DNA of 64,000 nt from GAS188 sp963713805 (GCA_963713805.1 CAVQNF010000001.1:62001-126000), one strand, 5' to 3'; counted from the stretch's first letter, positions 1 through 9,592 are shown. The notes: generated from the sequence alone by a model not told the origin. Program-made: numbers and translations.

Positions 1-135
1 TACCCCGAGGACCAACGCAACAAGGCACTAAATCTTGCCGATTGCTATCACTATGCAACCGCCAAGACGGACCGTCAGCCGATCTTGACCAAGGATGATG
101 CCATGGCCGAAACCGAGTTACCCGTTTGCCGTTAG
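1..135 (+). CDS. PIN-domain (VapC-type) toxin, C-terminal fragment
   Basis: The gene is cut by the window edge: frame 1 is open from the first base to a TAG at 133-135, giving the last 44 residues. The segment resembles the end of a PIN-domain ribonuclease of type II toxin-antitoxin modules. It has an Asp inside 'LNLADCYHYATA' followed by a strand ending 'ILTKDD', where PIN proteins carry their later metal-binding acidic residues. Family knowledge: such toxins cleave RNA with Mg2+, and their antitoxin normally lies just upstream, here outside the window. The call rests on a short stretch and is only good to family level. Confidence 0.6.
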   Translation, partial: YPEDQRNKALNLADCYHYATAKTDRQPILTKDDAMAETELPVCR

Positions 136-153
136 CGGCCGGTGCTTGGAAAT

Positions 154-906
154 TCACCTTTCCTCCCGGCGAAAACGTCCGCGCAGCTCCCGGTAGAAGG
201 GGACGGGGAGTTCATGACCGAAGCCTGCCTTCACGCGGTGATCCAATTCGTCGAGGACCACGGTGGTCACGGTCGGCAGGTCGAGGCGCTTGGCCTCGGA
301 CAAGGCGATCCAGACGAGCTCGACGAATTCCGCTTCCGGTCCGATCACGCCGGAGCTGCGGTGTGAGATCATCTTGGCGTCGGCGACGAAAAAGAACGTA
401 TCGAAGCGTCTCGGCCGCCTCGGCGGCGTGATCGCATGGGCGACGAAGCTGAGCTTCGCAAGATCGGGCGCAAAGCCATGGGCGGCGTAATCGCGCCAGA
501 CCCCTTGTGGAATTTTGTTCTCGTCGAGCTTCGCCGGGGTGCCGAGCACCAGCCCCGTCTCCTCGAAGGTTTCCCGTATGGCCGCGAGCGCGAGGGCTCG
601 CGCCGTCGTCGCCCCGCGATTCGGCAGATGCGCCAAGAGGCGCTGTTCGACCGCTGCGTGGAGCGGGGAAGCGACCCGCATGCGCCGATCGACGGGGTCG
701 AGGCGCCCGCCGGGAAAAACGAATTTTCCCGGCATGAATTTATGCGCCGGGTTGCGGCGGCCCATCAGCACGGTCGGCTCCGAGCCGGAATGGTCCAGAA
801 TGATCAAGGTCGCCGCGTGCCTGGGCCTCTGATTGGGGGAACTGCGGTCGCGATTATGCTCGGCCGCGATCAAGCGGTCGGTAAAGCTCGATTTTACATC
901 GGTCAT
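154..906 (-). CDS. NUDIX hydrolase
   Basis: A 250-residue NUDIX pyrophosphohydrolase. The NUDIX box is split: 'FPGGRLDP' lies near residue 64, and the helix 'AAIRETFEETGLVLG' (the R-E-x-x-E-E-x-G core that binds divalent metal) follows about 45 residues later. That long insertion is typical of the larger NUDT19-like or CoA-diphosphatase-like members, so the substrate is probably a nucleotide or CoA derivative, but this is inference. I chose the ATG at 906 ('MTDVKSSF') because an in-frame start at 981 would run 32 bases into the DUF983 gene upstream. The two genes are co-directional with a 43-base gap, so they are probably one transcript. Confidence 0.85.
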   Translation of the reverse strand: MTDVKSSFTDRLIAAEHNRDRSSPNQRPRHAATLIILDHSGSEPTVLMGRRNPAHKFMPGKFVFPGGRLDPVDRRMRVASPLHAAVEQRLLAHLPNRGATTARALALAAIRETFEETGLVLGTPAKLDENKIPQGVWRDYAAHGFAPDLAKLSFVAHAITPPRRPRRFDTFFFVADAKMISHRSSGVIGPEAEFVELVWIALSEAKRLDLPTVTTVVLDELDHRVKAGFGHELPVPFYRELRGRFRREER

Positions 907-949
907 GAGGAACTCGCTTCCGCCACCTCGGCGCGGGCGCGACCGCGCC

Positions 950-1369
950 TCATTCACGCTCGAGCGGATGGGGAGCACCAAATCCGTGCATGCGCAAGGC
1001 CCATTGAAGGGCGATGATCGCGCCTTTCACCGGCTGCAAGAGCAAAAGCGCCAGAATGAACGTGATGGATGGCCAAATCAGCACCTGCGCCCACATCGGC
1101 AACGCGCCGAAAGCTTCGAAAGCGAGCATCGCGCCGACCACCACATGGCCGACGATCAAGATCACGAGATAGGCGGGCAGGTCATCGGCGCGGTGCAGGT
1201 CGAGTGGCTCGCCGCATCGATCGCAGCGGGGGGCGGCCTTCAGGTAGTGGGCGAACATCTTGCCGACGCCGCAATGGGGACAACGTCCCGCAAGACCGCG
1301 TCGGATCGCGCTCGCGACATCGCGGGAGGGTGCCTCGCGCGAGGCTTGATCGATCATGTTCGCCACCAA
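950..1369 (-). CDS. DUF983 family membrane protein
   Basis: A 139-residue protein with the DUF983 layout. An N-terminal zinc-ribbon-like part has two Cys pairs ('CPHCG' near residue 31 and 'CDRCGE' near residue 49), followed by two hydrophobic segments (about residues 66-86 and 92-113) that should cross the inner membrane. Function is unknown for the family. In many Hyphomicrobiales a DUF983 gene sits next to a NUDIX gene, as here. Upstream lie about 140 bases before the divergent exported-protein gene, so both promoters probably lie in 1370-1510. Confidence 0.85.
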   Translation of the reverse strand: MVANMIDQASREAPSRDVASAIRRGLAGRCPHCGVGKMFAHYLKAAPRCDRCGEPLDLHRADDLPAYLVILIVGHVVVGAMLAFEAFGALPMWAQVLIWPSITFILALLLLQPVKGAIIALQWALRMHGFGAPHPLERE

Positions 1370-1510
1370 GGCAAAATGCGATGCCGGGCGGCGGACCGCA
1401 AGCCGTTTCGGGAAACGCGGGGCTTGATGCGGCGTCTCTCGGCACCCGCGCTCGGGTGCGGCGGGGAAAACGACGTCGCAATTTCGTCGCCTTCCTCCTC
1501 GAAATTGGAT

Positions 1511-2032
1511 ATGTGGATGATCGTCAAGGTAACGGCGCGGAAGAACTCGATCGTGATCAGGATTTTGACGGCTTCATTTCTCTGCCTCGCCCTTTCTCCG
1601 GTGCATTTCGCTCGAGCCGGGGATGCCTCCTCGCAGAATTCGCTTTTCCTGCCGTCGGGCAAATCCGAGGTTGAGCAAGTGTTGGAAGCCAAGAAGAACG
1701 CGCGCTGTGTCGCGCTTTATGGGCCAGGCTACAGCGCGATCGCCAACACCGATACTTGCATCAGGATCGGAGGACGCGTCGGCGTGACCATCGGCGGTTC
1801 TTCGAAGCAAAATCGCTTGATCGTGCCTTCGCAGGGGATCGGTGCTCCTCCCCCGACACTCGGCGGACCCGCGGTCACGGTCGTTCGCCAGCCGAAAACG
1901 GGCTCCGCCACCAGCGCGGATGTGTATGTCGACACGCGGACGCAGACGGAGATCGGTGAAATCGGCACGCATGTGAGCGTGGGCGCGGTGAGAGCGACCG
2001 GCGCGTTCGTCGGGCCCGATTACGTCCACTGA
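1511..2032 (+). CDS. Exported small protein with porin-like N-terminal motif
   Basis: A 173-residue protein with a signal-peptide-like N-terminus: basic 'KVTARKNS', a hydrophobic core 'ILTASFLCLALS', then a likely cleavage after 'ARAGDA'. The mature part contains 'ALYGPGYSAIANTDTCIRIG', which resembles the N-terminal strand of the Rhizobiales porin family (Porin_2), but the protein is far too short for a full barrel. The C-terminal half is rich in Gly, Val and Thr and could form beta strands. ATG 1511 and ATG 1517 are both possible and neither has a clear ribosome site. It may be a truncated porin or a small envelope protein; I do not know its role. Confidence 0.6.
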   Translation: MWMIVKVTARKNSIVIRILTASFLCLALSPVHFARAGDASSQNSLFLPSGKSEVEQVLEAKKNARCVALYGPGYSAIANTDTCIRIGGRVGVTIGGSSKQNRLIVPSQGIGAPPPTLGGPAVTVVRQPKTGSATSADVYVDTRTQTEIGEIGTHVSVGAVRATGAFVGPDYVH

Positions 2033-2063
2033 ACATCGGCGCAGCGGGCGAGAGACTTGCCGC

Positions 2064-2930
2064 CTATTCGTTCGTCCAACGTGGTTCGCGCTTGCCGATG
2101 AACGCGTCCATGCCTTCTTGCGCGTCCGGCGCCAGCATGTTCTCGACCATGACCTTCGAGGCATAGGCATAAGCCTCGTGGAGCGGCATTTCGAGCTGCC
2201 GATAAAAGGCTTGCTTGCCGATCCGCACGATGGCCCGAGGTTTCGTCGCGATGCGGCGCGCGAGCGCAAGCGCCCCCTCGAGCGCCTCGCCTTCTTCTGC
2301 CAGGCGATTGACGAGGCCGATGCGCATGGCTTCCCGCGCCGAGATCATCTCGCCGGTGACGAGCATCTCCATCGCATGCTTGCGCGAAACATTGCGCGAC
2401 AGCGCGACCATCGGCGTCGAGCAGAAGAGGCCGATATTCACGCCCGGCGTCGCAAAACGGGCGGATGGCGCCGCGATCGCAAGATCGCAACTCGCGACGA
2501 GCTGGCAGCCGGCCGCGGTCGCCACGCCGTCGACGGCGGCGATCGCCGGAACCGGCAAATGCACGATGCTCTGCATCAGCCTCGCGGAGTGCGCGAACAC
2601 CTCCTCGAAATAACGCCGCCCTCCATCGGCATCGCGACGCCGCCTCGTCATTTCCTTGAGGTCGTGGCCGGCGCAGAAGACGGGACCTTTCGCGGCGAGG
2701 ATCAGCGCCCGGACCGTGTTGTCCGCCGCGATCTCGTCGAGGCTCGCCCGAAGTGCCGCCGTCATCCTTTCGGAAAGGCTGTTGCGCGAAGCTTGATGAT
2801 CGAGCGTCAGGATCGCGATCGGACCTTCGTCGCGACGAGACAGGGGAGGCGAGGCTTCGATTTCCGCAAGCGCCGTCGCCGCGGTTCTTGCCTTCGCCGA
2901 TGCGCCAGCTTTCACGAGCTTTTCCTTCAT
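2064..2930 (-). CDS. Enoyl-CoA hydratase/isomerase family protein (ECHDC3-like)
   Basis: About 288 residues of the crotonase fold. Visible motifs are 'GPVFCAGHDLKEM' (first oxyanion-hole strand and loop) and 'GVATAAGCQLVASCDLAIA' (second oxyanion-hole glycine region), followed by 'GLFCSTPMVALSR', which is typical of the ECHDC3-like subgroup. Crotonases act on acyl-CoA thioesters, usually in beta-oxidation; the exact substrate cannot be read here. I prefer ATG 2930 ('MKEKLVKAG'). An in-frame ATG at 3008 would add a low-complexity tail reaching close to the divergent thioesterase start at 3037. The shared 100-base region must hold both promoters. Confidence 0.85.
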   Translation of the reverse strand: MKEKLVKAGASAKARTAATALAEIEASPPLSRRDEGPIAILTLDHQASRNSLSERMTAALRASLDEIAADNTVRALILAAKGPVFCAGHDLKEMTRRRRDADGGRRYFEEVFAHSARLMQSIVHLPVPAIAAVDGVATAAGCQLVASCDLAIAAPSARFATPGVNIGLFCSTPMVALSRNVSRKHAMEMLVTGEMISAREAMRIGLVNRLAEEGEALEGALALARRIATKPRAIVRIGKQAFYRQLEMPLHEAYAYASKVMVENMLAPDAQEGMDAFIGKREPRWTNE

Positions 2931-3036
2931 TGCCGCACGAAGGGTCGACCCGCCCCGGGTCGAGCTAATGTTGCCTCGCTTGACCTTTGCCGCAAGGGCC
3001 GAGGACATTAAGGAACGTCGGAGACCTCAACCTCCC

Positions 3037-3450
3037 ATGATGACGCTCGCCGAAATCCGGGCCTTTCTCGATCGGGAGTTTCCGCAACTTCAAGCCGAGG
3101 GGCGCTACACCGTCGAGGAATTGCGTCCGCGCGGTGCGAGATTGCGCGCCGCCTACCATGAGAACCAGACGCGGCCCGGCGGCACGATCTCGGGGCCGAC
3201 GATGATGGCGCTTGCCGATGTCTCGCTTTATGTCGCGGTGCTCGCCTCGATCGGCCCCGTGGCGCTCGCCGTCACGACCAATCTCAACATCAACTTCCTG
3301 CGCAGGCCCGCTCCGCGCGATCTCATCTCCGAATGCAGCCTCCTGAAACTGGGAAATCGCCTCGCGGTGGGTGAGGTCACTATTTTTTCCGAAGGTGAGG
3401 AGGCACCGGTCGCCCATGTGACGGGAACCTATTCCATTCCTCCAAGGTGA
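3037..3450 (+). CDS. PaaI-family acyl-CoA thioesterase (hotdog fold)
   Basis: A 137-residue single hotdog-domain protein. 'TRPGGTISGPTMMALADVS' carries the central helix with an Asp in the position of the PaaI catalytic acid, and 'TTNLNINFLRRP' is the characteristic following strand. Family role: hydrolysis of small acyl- or aryl-CoA thioesters in the cytoplasm. Tandem ATG codons at 3037 and 3040 fit the start; a longer in-frame start at 2968 would overlap the divergent hydratase. Divergent pairing with an enoyl-CoA hydratase suggests a shared fatty or aromatic acyl-CoA role (inference). Confidence 0.85.
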   Translation: MMTLAEIRAFLDREFPQLQAEGRYTVEELRPRGARLRAAYHENQTRPGGTISGPTMMALADVSLYVAVLASIGPVALAVTTNLNINFLRRPAPRDLISECSLLKLGNRLAVGEVTIFSEGEEAPVAHVTGTYSIPPR

Positions 3451-3544
3451 GAAAACTTACGGTATCATGTTACCTCGCTGACGATAGTATTGAGATTTAA
3501 TGATTTTTAATCCTGCGCAGCACGCCGCCAACACGCAATTGCGT

Positions 3545-3573
3545 TTGACATCGCGCTTCGCCGTCCTTACTGA
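3545..3573 (+). promoter_or_regulatory. Candidate sigma-70 promoter of rplM-rpsI
   Basis: TTGACA at 3545-3550 and TACTGA at 3568-3573, separated by 17 bases, about 75 bases upstream of the rplM start. The -35 box is a perfect consensus match and the -10 box is weak. A GC-rich hairpin (CGTCCG ... CGGACG, about 3581-3599) follows in the untranslated leader. No other gene lies between this site and rplM. Confidence 0.45.
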
Positions 3574-3648
3574 GCTTCACGTCCGACCTTGCCGGACGGC
3601 CTTCGGCTGAATGGAAGTTCGCGCAGAATTCCCGCGTTCGAGAAGATC

Positions 3649-4128
3649 ATGACAGAGCTGACGCATGCGACCCGCTCGGTGAAACCCGCCGAGGTCGAAA
3701 AGAAATGGATTTTGATCGACGCGAGCGGGCTCGTCGTCGGTCGTTTGGCCTCGCTCGTGGCGATGCGGCTGCGCGGCAAGCACAAGGCGAGCTACACGCC
3801 CCATGTCGATTGCGGCGACAATGTCATCGTGGTCAACGCCGACAAGGTGGTCCTGACAGGGCGCAAGCGCGATCAGAAAGTGTATTACCACCACACCGGC
3901 TACCCCGGAGGCATCAAGGAGCGGACCGCGAAATCCATTCTCGAGGGCCGTTTTCCGGAACGCGTCGTCGAAAAAGCGGTCGAGCGCATGTTGCCGCGCG
4001 GCCCTCTGGCGCGCCGGCAACTCGGCAATTTGCGCGTCTATAAGGGCAAGGAGCACCCCCATGAGGCGCAACAGCCGGTGAGCCTGGATATCGGCGCGCT
4101 GAACCGCAAGAACGCAAGGAGCGCTTGA
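3649..4128 (+). CDS. rplM: 50S ribosomal protein L13
   Basis: A 159-residue L13 protein of the large ribosomal subunit. The family-typical start region 'AEVEKKWILIDASGLVVGRL' is present, then 'GDNVIVVNADKVVLTGRK' and 'MLPRGPLARRQLGNLRVYKG'. ATG 3649 is chosen over an in-frame start at 3589 because homology to L13 begins just after it. It is followed two bases later by rpsI, the universal rplM-rpsI pair, with a terminator after rpsI. The leader holds a consensus -35 promoter and a hairpin, so autogenous control is possible but not shown. The gene is uninterrupted. Confidence 0.97.
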   Translation: MTELTHATRSVKPAEVEKKWILIDASGLVVGRLASLVAMRLRGKHKASYTPHVDCGDNVIVVNADKVVLTGRKRDQKVYYHHTGYPGGIKERTAKSILEGRFPERVVEKAVERMLPRGPLARRQLGNLRVYKGKEHPHEAQQPVSLDIGALNRKNARSA

Positions 4129-4130
4129 GC

Positions 4131-4610
4131 ATGGCCGAAGTTCTTCAGTCCCTGGGTGAGCTCGGCGATGCCGTGCAGCCGGCGACCCCCGAGGCGCCGG
4201 TCTATGTGCAGAAGCTCGACAAGCAGGGTCGTGCCTATGCCACCGGCAAGCGCAAGAACGCGGTCGCGCGCGTCTGGATCAAGCCGGGTCCCGGGCGCAT
4301 CGTGGTGAACGACAAGCCCGTCGAGGAATATTTCGCGCGGCCGGTGCTGCGCATGATCTTGCGTCAGCCGCTCATCGTTGCGGACCGCGCGACGCAATAC
4401 GATGTCACGATTACTTGCGCCGGGGGTGGTCTCTCGGGCCAGGCGGGTGCAGTGCGTCATGGGCTTGCCAAGGCACTCACGCATTTCGAGCCGGAACTGC
4501 GGAGCGTCCTGAAGCGGATCGGCTTTCTCACGCGCGATTCGCGTGTCGTCGAGCGCAAGAAATACGGCCGCGCGAAGGCACGCCGCCGCTTCCAATTCTC
4601 CAAGCGCTGA
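4131..4610 (+). CDS. rpsI: 30S ribosomal protein S9
   Basis: A 159-residue S9 protein of the small subunit. It has a short N-terminal extension typical of alphaproteobacteria, then 'YATGKRKNAVARVWIKPG', 'DKPVEEYF', 'GGGLSGQAGAVRHGLAKAL', and the basic tail 'KKYGRAKARRRFQFSKR' that reaches the decoding site. ATG 4131 has AAGGAG at 4116-4121, nine bases upstream; a TTG at 4125 overlapping the rplM stop is the alternative. It is the second gene of the rplM-rpsI operon and is followed by a strong intrinsic terminator. Confidence 0.97.
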   Translation: MAEVLQSLGELGDAVQPATPEAPVYVQKLDKQGRAYATGKRKNAVARVWIKPGPGRIVVNDKPVEEYFARPVLRMILRQPLIVADRATQYDVTITCAGGGLSGQAGAVRHGLAKALTHFEPELRSVLKRIGFLTRDSRVVERKKYGRAKARRRFQFSKR

Positions 4611-4642
4611 TCGCGCCCGCTCGGTCAGCACATCCGATCTGC

Positions 4643-4669
4643 AAAAGGCGGGCCTCGGCCCGCCTTTTT
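4643..4669 (+). terminator. Rho-independent terminator after rpsI
   Basis: A 12-bp perfect inverted repeat (4643-4654 and 4657-4668, two-base loop) made of an A-run, GGCGGGCC and its complement, ending in a T-run. It lies 33 bases after the rpsI stop, and the flanking A and T tracts make it usable in both directions. Confidence 0.9.
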
Positions 4670-4747
4670 CTTTATCCAACGCTTGCGCGCAGCTGATGTC
4701 TCCAACCGAAGGCGTTGCCCCCGCCTTCCCCGCAAGGACCAACGACC

Positions 4748-5716
4748 ATGCTCGACACCACCATCTCGAAGTCGGGTTCGCAAAACACGAAGCCCGCGAA
4801 GATATTCATCGACGGTGAGGCGGGCACGACGGGCCTGCAGATTCGCGAACGGCTTTCGCAGCGCCGCGATGTCGAGCTCCTCTCGATCGATCAGGCGAGC
4901 CGCAAGGAGGCTCTCGCCAAGCGCGACATATTGGCGAAGGCCGATCTCGCCATCCTCTGCCTGCCCGACGATGCAGCGCGAGAGAGCGTCGCCTTGATCG
5001 ATACGATGGGAGAAAAGGCGCCGCGCGTCATCGACGCCTCGACCGCGCATCGCGCGGCACCCGGATGGGTCTTCGGCTTTCCCGAAATGGTCAAGGGACA
5101 GGCCGAGGCCATCAGGCAGGCTCGCAGGGTCTCCAATCCCGGTTGCTATCCCACCGGCGCCATAGCGCTCATCCGTCCCCTCGTCGATGCGGGCCTGATC
5201 CCGGCCGACCATGGCGTCACCATCAACGCGGTCAGCGGCTATTCCGGAGGCGGCAAGGCGATGATCGCGGCTCACGAGGATGGAAAAGCGCCTTCCTTCG
5301 AGCTCTACGGGTTGGACTTCCAGCATAAGCACATGCCCGAAATCGAGGCGTACAGCGGCTTGCGGCGCCGGCCGATCTTCATCCCGGCGGTGGGCAATTT
5401 CCGGCAGGGAATGCTGGTCAGCGTGCCCCTGCATCTCGACCTTCTTCCCGGCAAGCCGTCGTCCGCCGATCTCGAAGCCGCCTTGCGCGCCCATTACGGG
5501 GAGGGTGGCGCGGTCCGCGTGGTGCCTTTGGACCCACCGAACACGATCGATAGGCTCGAGGCGGAGAGCCTGAACGGGACGAATCTTCTCGAGATTCGTG
5601 TCGCGGGAAGCAACAAGAATCCATTCGCGCTTCTGATCGCCAAGCTCGACAACCTCGGCAAAGGTGCCTCCGGCGCCGCGGTGCAATCGATGGAACTGAT
5701 GCTGGGTCTTGCCTGA
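4748..5716 (+). CDS. argC: N-acetyl-gamma-glutamyl-phosphate reductase (type 2)
   Basis: A 322-residue ArgC of the short type-2 class. It reduces N-acetylglutamyl phosphate to the semialdehyde with NADPH in arginine synthesis. 'IFIDGEAGTTGLQIRERL' is the dinucleotide-binding loop, 'VSNPGCYPTGAIALIRPL' holds the catalytic Cys, and 'AVSGYSGGGKAMIAAHE' the conserved Gly-rich stretch. ATG 4748 is preceded by AAGGA at 4735-4739. The gene follows rplM-rpsI as in many Hyphomicrobiales but is separated by the terminator, so it is transcribed on its own. It is uninterrupted. Confidence 0.95.
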   Translation: MLDTTISKSGSQNTKPAKIFIDGEAGTTGLQIRERLSQRRDVELLSIDQASRKEALAKRDILAKADLAILCLPDDAARESVALIDTMGEKAPRVIDASTAHRAAPGWVFGFPEMVKGQAEAIRQARRVSNPGCYPTGAIALIRPLVDAGLIPADHGVTINAVSGYSGGGKAMIAAHEDGKAPSFELYGLDFQHKHMPEIEAYSGLRRRPIFIPAVGNFRQGMLVSVPLHLDLLPGKPSSADLEAALRAHYGEGGAVRVVPLDPPNTIDRLEAESLNGTNLLEIRVAGSNKNPFALLIAKLDNLGKGASGAAVQSMELMLGLA

Positions 5717-5892
5717 GCGGGGCCGGGGGCCGTCGGCCGAGCGCAATCAGCCCCATTAACCTTCCCTTGTGTACGAAGCGCCGTGATGGCAGGTTCACGG
5801 CCGATGGCGAAGCGCAGCGAGGGAAAACTGTCCCGGTGAGGCCGGATGCCTCCCGGCATGGAAAATTGGGATTTGGCCGCGCAACCGGCCGA

Positions 5893-6874
5893 ATGGCGAT
5901 CGCACTCCTGGTTTGCGCTGTTTTCGCCGCATCTTCGATGCAAGCGCGCGCGGGAACGTCTTGCCCCTCCGTCCCCGCACCCATCCGCGACATCGATGCC
6001 GTCGATTATCATGTTGGAGACGCGGGCGTCTTGATCGATCCGGCCCTGCGTTCCCAAAACGACGCAGCCATGGAGCCCGCGCGGACATTCGTGCGGCTCG
6101 TGAGCGCGAGCGCGGATCATTTCGTCGCGGAGGGCAAGTCTCCGGCGGGCCTTTGCGCGCTCGCCAACCTGCGTCTGTGGGCCGAAGGCGAGGCGCTTCT
6201 CGGCACGATGGCAAATATGCAAGCCGAGCGCGAGCGCGCCGGGCTCTTGAGCGGCCTCGCCTTCGCTTATCTCAAGACCAAGGACCTGGCCTCGAGCTCG
6301 GATCGCGCCATGATCGAGCCTTGGCTCGACAAGCTCGCCCGCGGTGTCGAGTTCGAGCTTCGGCGATCCCGCGCGCCCGGCAAACCGAAGGCTCGCGCTC
6401 GTCGCTCTTGCAACCGTGGCGGTCGGTGCCGCGACCAGAAATGGCGATCATTGGCGGTTCGGCGAAGAGGCCTATGACCAGTCCCTTGCCGCGATCACCC
6501 CGGAAGGCGTGCTCGAGATCGAGATGAGGGGCGGCGAACGCGCGCTCTTCGATCAGGATTTCGCGCTCGGCGCCCTGGTGATGACGGCGGAACTCGCGGC
6601 CAATCAGGCGGGGGAAGACTGGTACGAGCGCCGAGACGGAGCGATCCACCGCCTCGCCAATCGGGTGCTCGACGGCCTGCGCGATCCGGCGTGGTTTTCG
6701 GCGCAGACCGGCAAGGAGCAGCTCCTGCCGAGCGGTCGGGATCTCGCCTGGATCGCGTTCTACGCGAGGCGTTTCCCCGAGCGGTTTGCCGGACGCGTGC
6801 CGGACGGAGCGATTTTCCAATCGCCGCGTCTCGGTGGCGATCTCGCCGTGCTCGCGGAGAAATGGGTGAAGTGA
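5893..6874 (+). pseudogene. Alginate-lyase-like secreted protein, frameshifted
   Basis: Signal peptide 'MAIALLVCAVFAASSMQARA', then a helical domain resembling the poly(beta-D-mannuronate) lyase fold (Alginate_lyase / PL5): 'PIRDIDAVDYHVGD', 'ALANLRLWAEGEALLG' and later 'GDHWRFGEEAYDQSLAAI' and 'PEGVLEIEMRGGERALFDQD'. The first part is in frame 1 and the second in frame 2. Removing one C near 6353 joins them as 'GVEFEFGDPARPANRRLALV'. The restored protein would be about 326 residues and exported. A role in polysaccharide turnover is inferred from the fold; no exopolysaccharide genes are adjacent. The frameshift may be a sequencing error. Confidence 0.65.
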
Positions 6875-7031
6875 TCGCTCGCGATTGCGAAGCGGCTATG
6901 CAGGTCGCACTATAGGCAGCTCCGCCGGGCGAACCGACTCTTGCGTCGTGCCACGCTTTGCATCCCGACATGGCGCGTTCTTGCGCATTGCGCTATCGAG
7001 AGACGTTCGCGCTCAAAGCCCCGAGGCCGCC

Positions 7032-8205
7032 ATGCTCTCGAACACCAAGCCCTTCCTCGATTTCGCGTCTCGGCGAGACGGCGGACATGCTGCGCGAGAC
7101 GGTCGCCTCCTTCGCGCAAGCCGAGATCGCGCCGCGCGCCGATGAGATCGATCGCAGCAACCATTTCCCGCGTGACCTTTGGCCAAGGCTCGGTGAGCTC
7201 GGGCTCCACGGGATCACGGTCGAGGAAGAATATGGCGGCTCGGGCCTCGGCTATCTCGAGCATTGCGTCGCGATGGAGGAGATCTCGCGCGCTTCGGCCT
7301 CGGTCGGCCTCTCCTACGGCGCGCATTCAAATCTGTGCATCAATCAGATCAGGCGAAACGGCTCCGACGCGCAGAAGCGGAAATACCTGCCGAAACTGAT
7401 TTCCGGCGAGCATGTGGGCGCGCTCGCCATGTCGGAGCCGGGTTCGGGCTCGGACGTCGTGTCGATGAAGACGCGCGCCGAAAGGCTGGGCGACCGCTAT
7501 CTCCTCAACGGCTCCAAATTCTGGATCACCAATGGTCCGGTCGCCGAGACGCTCGTCGTCTATGCCAAGACCGATCCGAACGCGGGCGCGCGCGGCATCA
7601 CCGCCTTCCTGGTCGAGAAGGGAATGAAGGGGTTCACCACCGCTCAGAAGCTCGACAAGCTCGGCATGCGCGGCTCCGATACCGGCGAGCTCGTGTTCCA
7701 GGATTGCGAGGTGCCGGAGGAGAATGTGCTGGGCGAGGTCGGCCGCGGCGTGAATGTCTTGATGTCGGGCCTCGATTACGAGCGCGCCGTGCTCGCCGCC
7801 GGGCCTCTCGGCATCATGCAAGCCGCGCTCGACGTGGTGATGCCCTATGTCCATGAGCGCAAGCAATTCGGCCAGCCGATCGGCGAGTTCCAGCTCGTGC
7901 AGGGCAAGCTCGCGGACATGTATGTGAGCATGAACGCGGCGCGCGCCTATGTTTACGCGGTCGCAAAGGCTTGCGACCGCGGAGAGACCACCCGCGAGGA
8001 TGCTGCCGGCGCGATCCTTTTTTCGGCCGAGAAGGCGACCGCGGTGGCGCTCGACGCCATCCAGCTTCTCGGCGGAAACGGCTATATCAACGACTTTCCG
8101 ACCGGTCGCCTCTTGCGTGACGCGAAGCTCTACGAGATCGGGGCGGGGACGAGCGAGATCAGGCGCATGCTGATCGGCCGGGAGCTATTTGCGAAATGGG
8201 AGTGA
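7032..8205 (+). CDS. ivd: Isovaleryl-CoA dehydrogenase (N-terminal frameshift)
   Basis: Acyl-CoA dehydrogenase of leucine breakdown: FAD-dependent oxidation of isovaleryl-CoA to 3-methylcrotonyl-CoA, with electrons going to ETF. 'GALAMSEPGSGSDVVSMKT' and 'GSKFWITNGPVA' are the FAD and substrate strands, and 'GLDYERAVLAAGPLG' contains the Glu used as catalytic base in this subfamily. 'LLGGNGYINDFP' and 'GAGTSEIRRMLIGREL' close the protein. The family start 'MLSNTKPFLDF' at 7032 is one frame away from the rest; removing the T at 7068 restores 'FLDFALGETADMLRETV'. Without that repair translation could only begin from an internal or unusual start. No other leucine-degradation genes are nearby. 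Confidence 0.88.
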
Positions 8206-8297
8206 GGAGCCATGGTTTGCGCCGTGGCGGCCGCGCTCGACGGCCTTGACCGGAGCTGAATCCGGGAGGCTTTTCGTGCGAATGGACATGCGCGCGG

Positions 8298-9492
8298 ATG
8301 AGCAAGACGCCTCGCTGTGATACGAGCTCCGTCGCCGCCTGGCTCGCCGATGGCGCGCGCTCGGCGCAAACCTCCGATCAGGTGCTGACCGAGCTTTGCG
8401 AGCGGCTTTCGAGTTGCGGTCTTCCCTTGTGGCGCGTGGCGGTATTCGTGCACACCTTGCATCCGCACATCATGGCCCGGCGCTTTCTGTGGCGGCCGGG
8501 CAAGGCGACCACCATCGCGGAGGCTTCACTTCGAGCGAGAGGAGAGCGAGGAGTTCAAGCAAAGCCCGGTGGTGCGCATCTACAAGACGGGAGTTCCCAT
8601 TCGCCGGCGCCTTGCCGAGCCCGATTGCCCGATCGATTTCGCGATCCTCGAGGAATTGCTCGGCGAAGGCGTGACGGATTATTTCGCGACGCCGCTCCTG
8701 TTCACCAATGGCGAGATCCACGCCGCCACCTGGACCACGCGAGCGGATGGCGGGTTCACCGAGGCTCAGATCGCCGGGATCGACGCCATCGTCGCTCCGC
8801 TCGCGCGCGTGGCCGAGGTGCGGGCGCTCAGACGAACCGCGGTCAATCTGCTCGACGCCTATGTGGGCCGTGCGGCGGGGGAACGCATTCTCGCGGGTCG
8901 GATCAGGCGCGGCGACACGGAGGCCATCCACGCGGCGATCTGGCTTTCCGATATGCGCGGCTTCACCGCCCTTGCCGACAGCATGCCTCCTCGCTCGCTC
9001 ATCTCGCTGCTCAACCGCTTCTTCGATTGCCAGGTGCCGGCGATCCTGGACCACGGCGGCGAGGTGCTGAAATTCATGGGCGACGGTCTCCTCGGAATCT
9101 TCCCGATTGCAAGCGAGGTCGAGGCGGGCGAGGTTTGCGAGCGAGCTCTGCAAGCGGCGAGGGAAGCGCAAGCGAGGATCCTCGCGATGCGAAAGGAAGG
9201 CCGGGACGGGCACGAAGCCGACATCCGGTTCGGATTGGCCTTGCATGTGGGCGAGGCGCTCTACGGCAACATCGGCGGGGGAGGGCGCCTTGATTTCACT
9301 TGCATCGGTCCTGCCGTGAACATGGCGGCGCGACTCGAGAAGCTCGCGGGTCGGCTCGGGCGCATGGTGGTGGGCTCGCGCCAATTCGCGCGACATTTGC
9401 CGCGGGACTTCGTGCCGCTCGGAAATTATGCGCTGCAGGGATTTCGCGCCGAGGTTCCGGTCTTCGGATTGGCGAGCGAGGGCGCGGGCTGA
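8298..9492 (+). pseudogene. Class III adenylate/guanylate cyclase, frameshifted
   Basis: An N-terminal sensor-like region of about 190 residues ('LWRVAVFVHTLHPHIMARRFLW') precedes a class III cyclase domain. 'IWLSDMRGFTALAD' carries the first metal-binding Asp, 'EVLKFMGDGLLGIFP' the substrate Lys and second Asp, and 'IGPAVNMAARLEKLAG' the transition-state Asn and Arg, so the catalytic set is complete. The first 75 codons are in a different frame from the rest. Removing one G near 8519 gives 'TTIARLHFEREESEEF'. The product would be soluble and make cAMP (or cGMP). The N-terminal region is shared by many rhizobial cyclases and its signal is unknown. Confidence 0.8.
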
Positions 9493-9592
9493 AAGCTCTC
9501 GAAGAGTTGAAGCCGGATAGGTTCCGTCATAGGCGTCGAGGGTCAAGCTTTCATGCCAGAGTCGCTTCCACCTTCTCAATCGCCGAACGGGA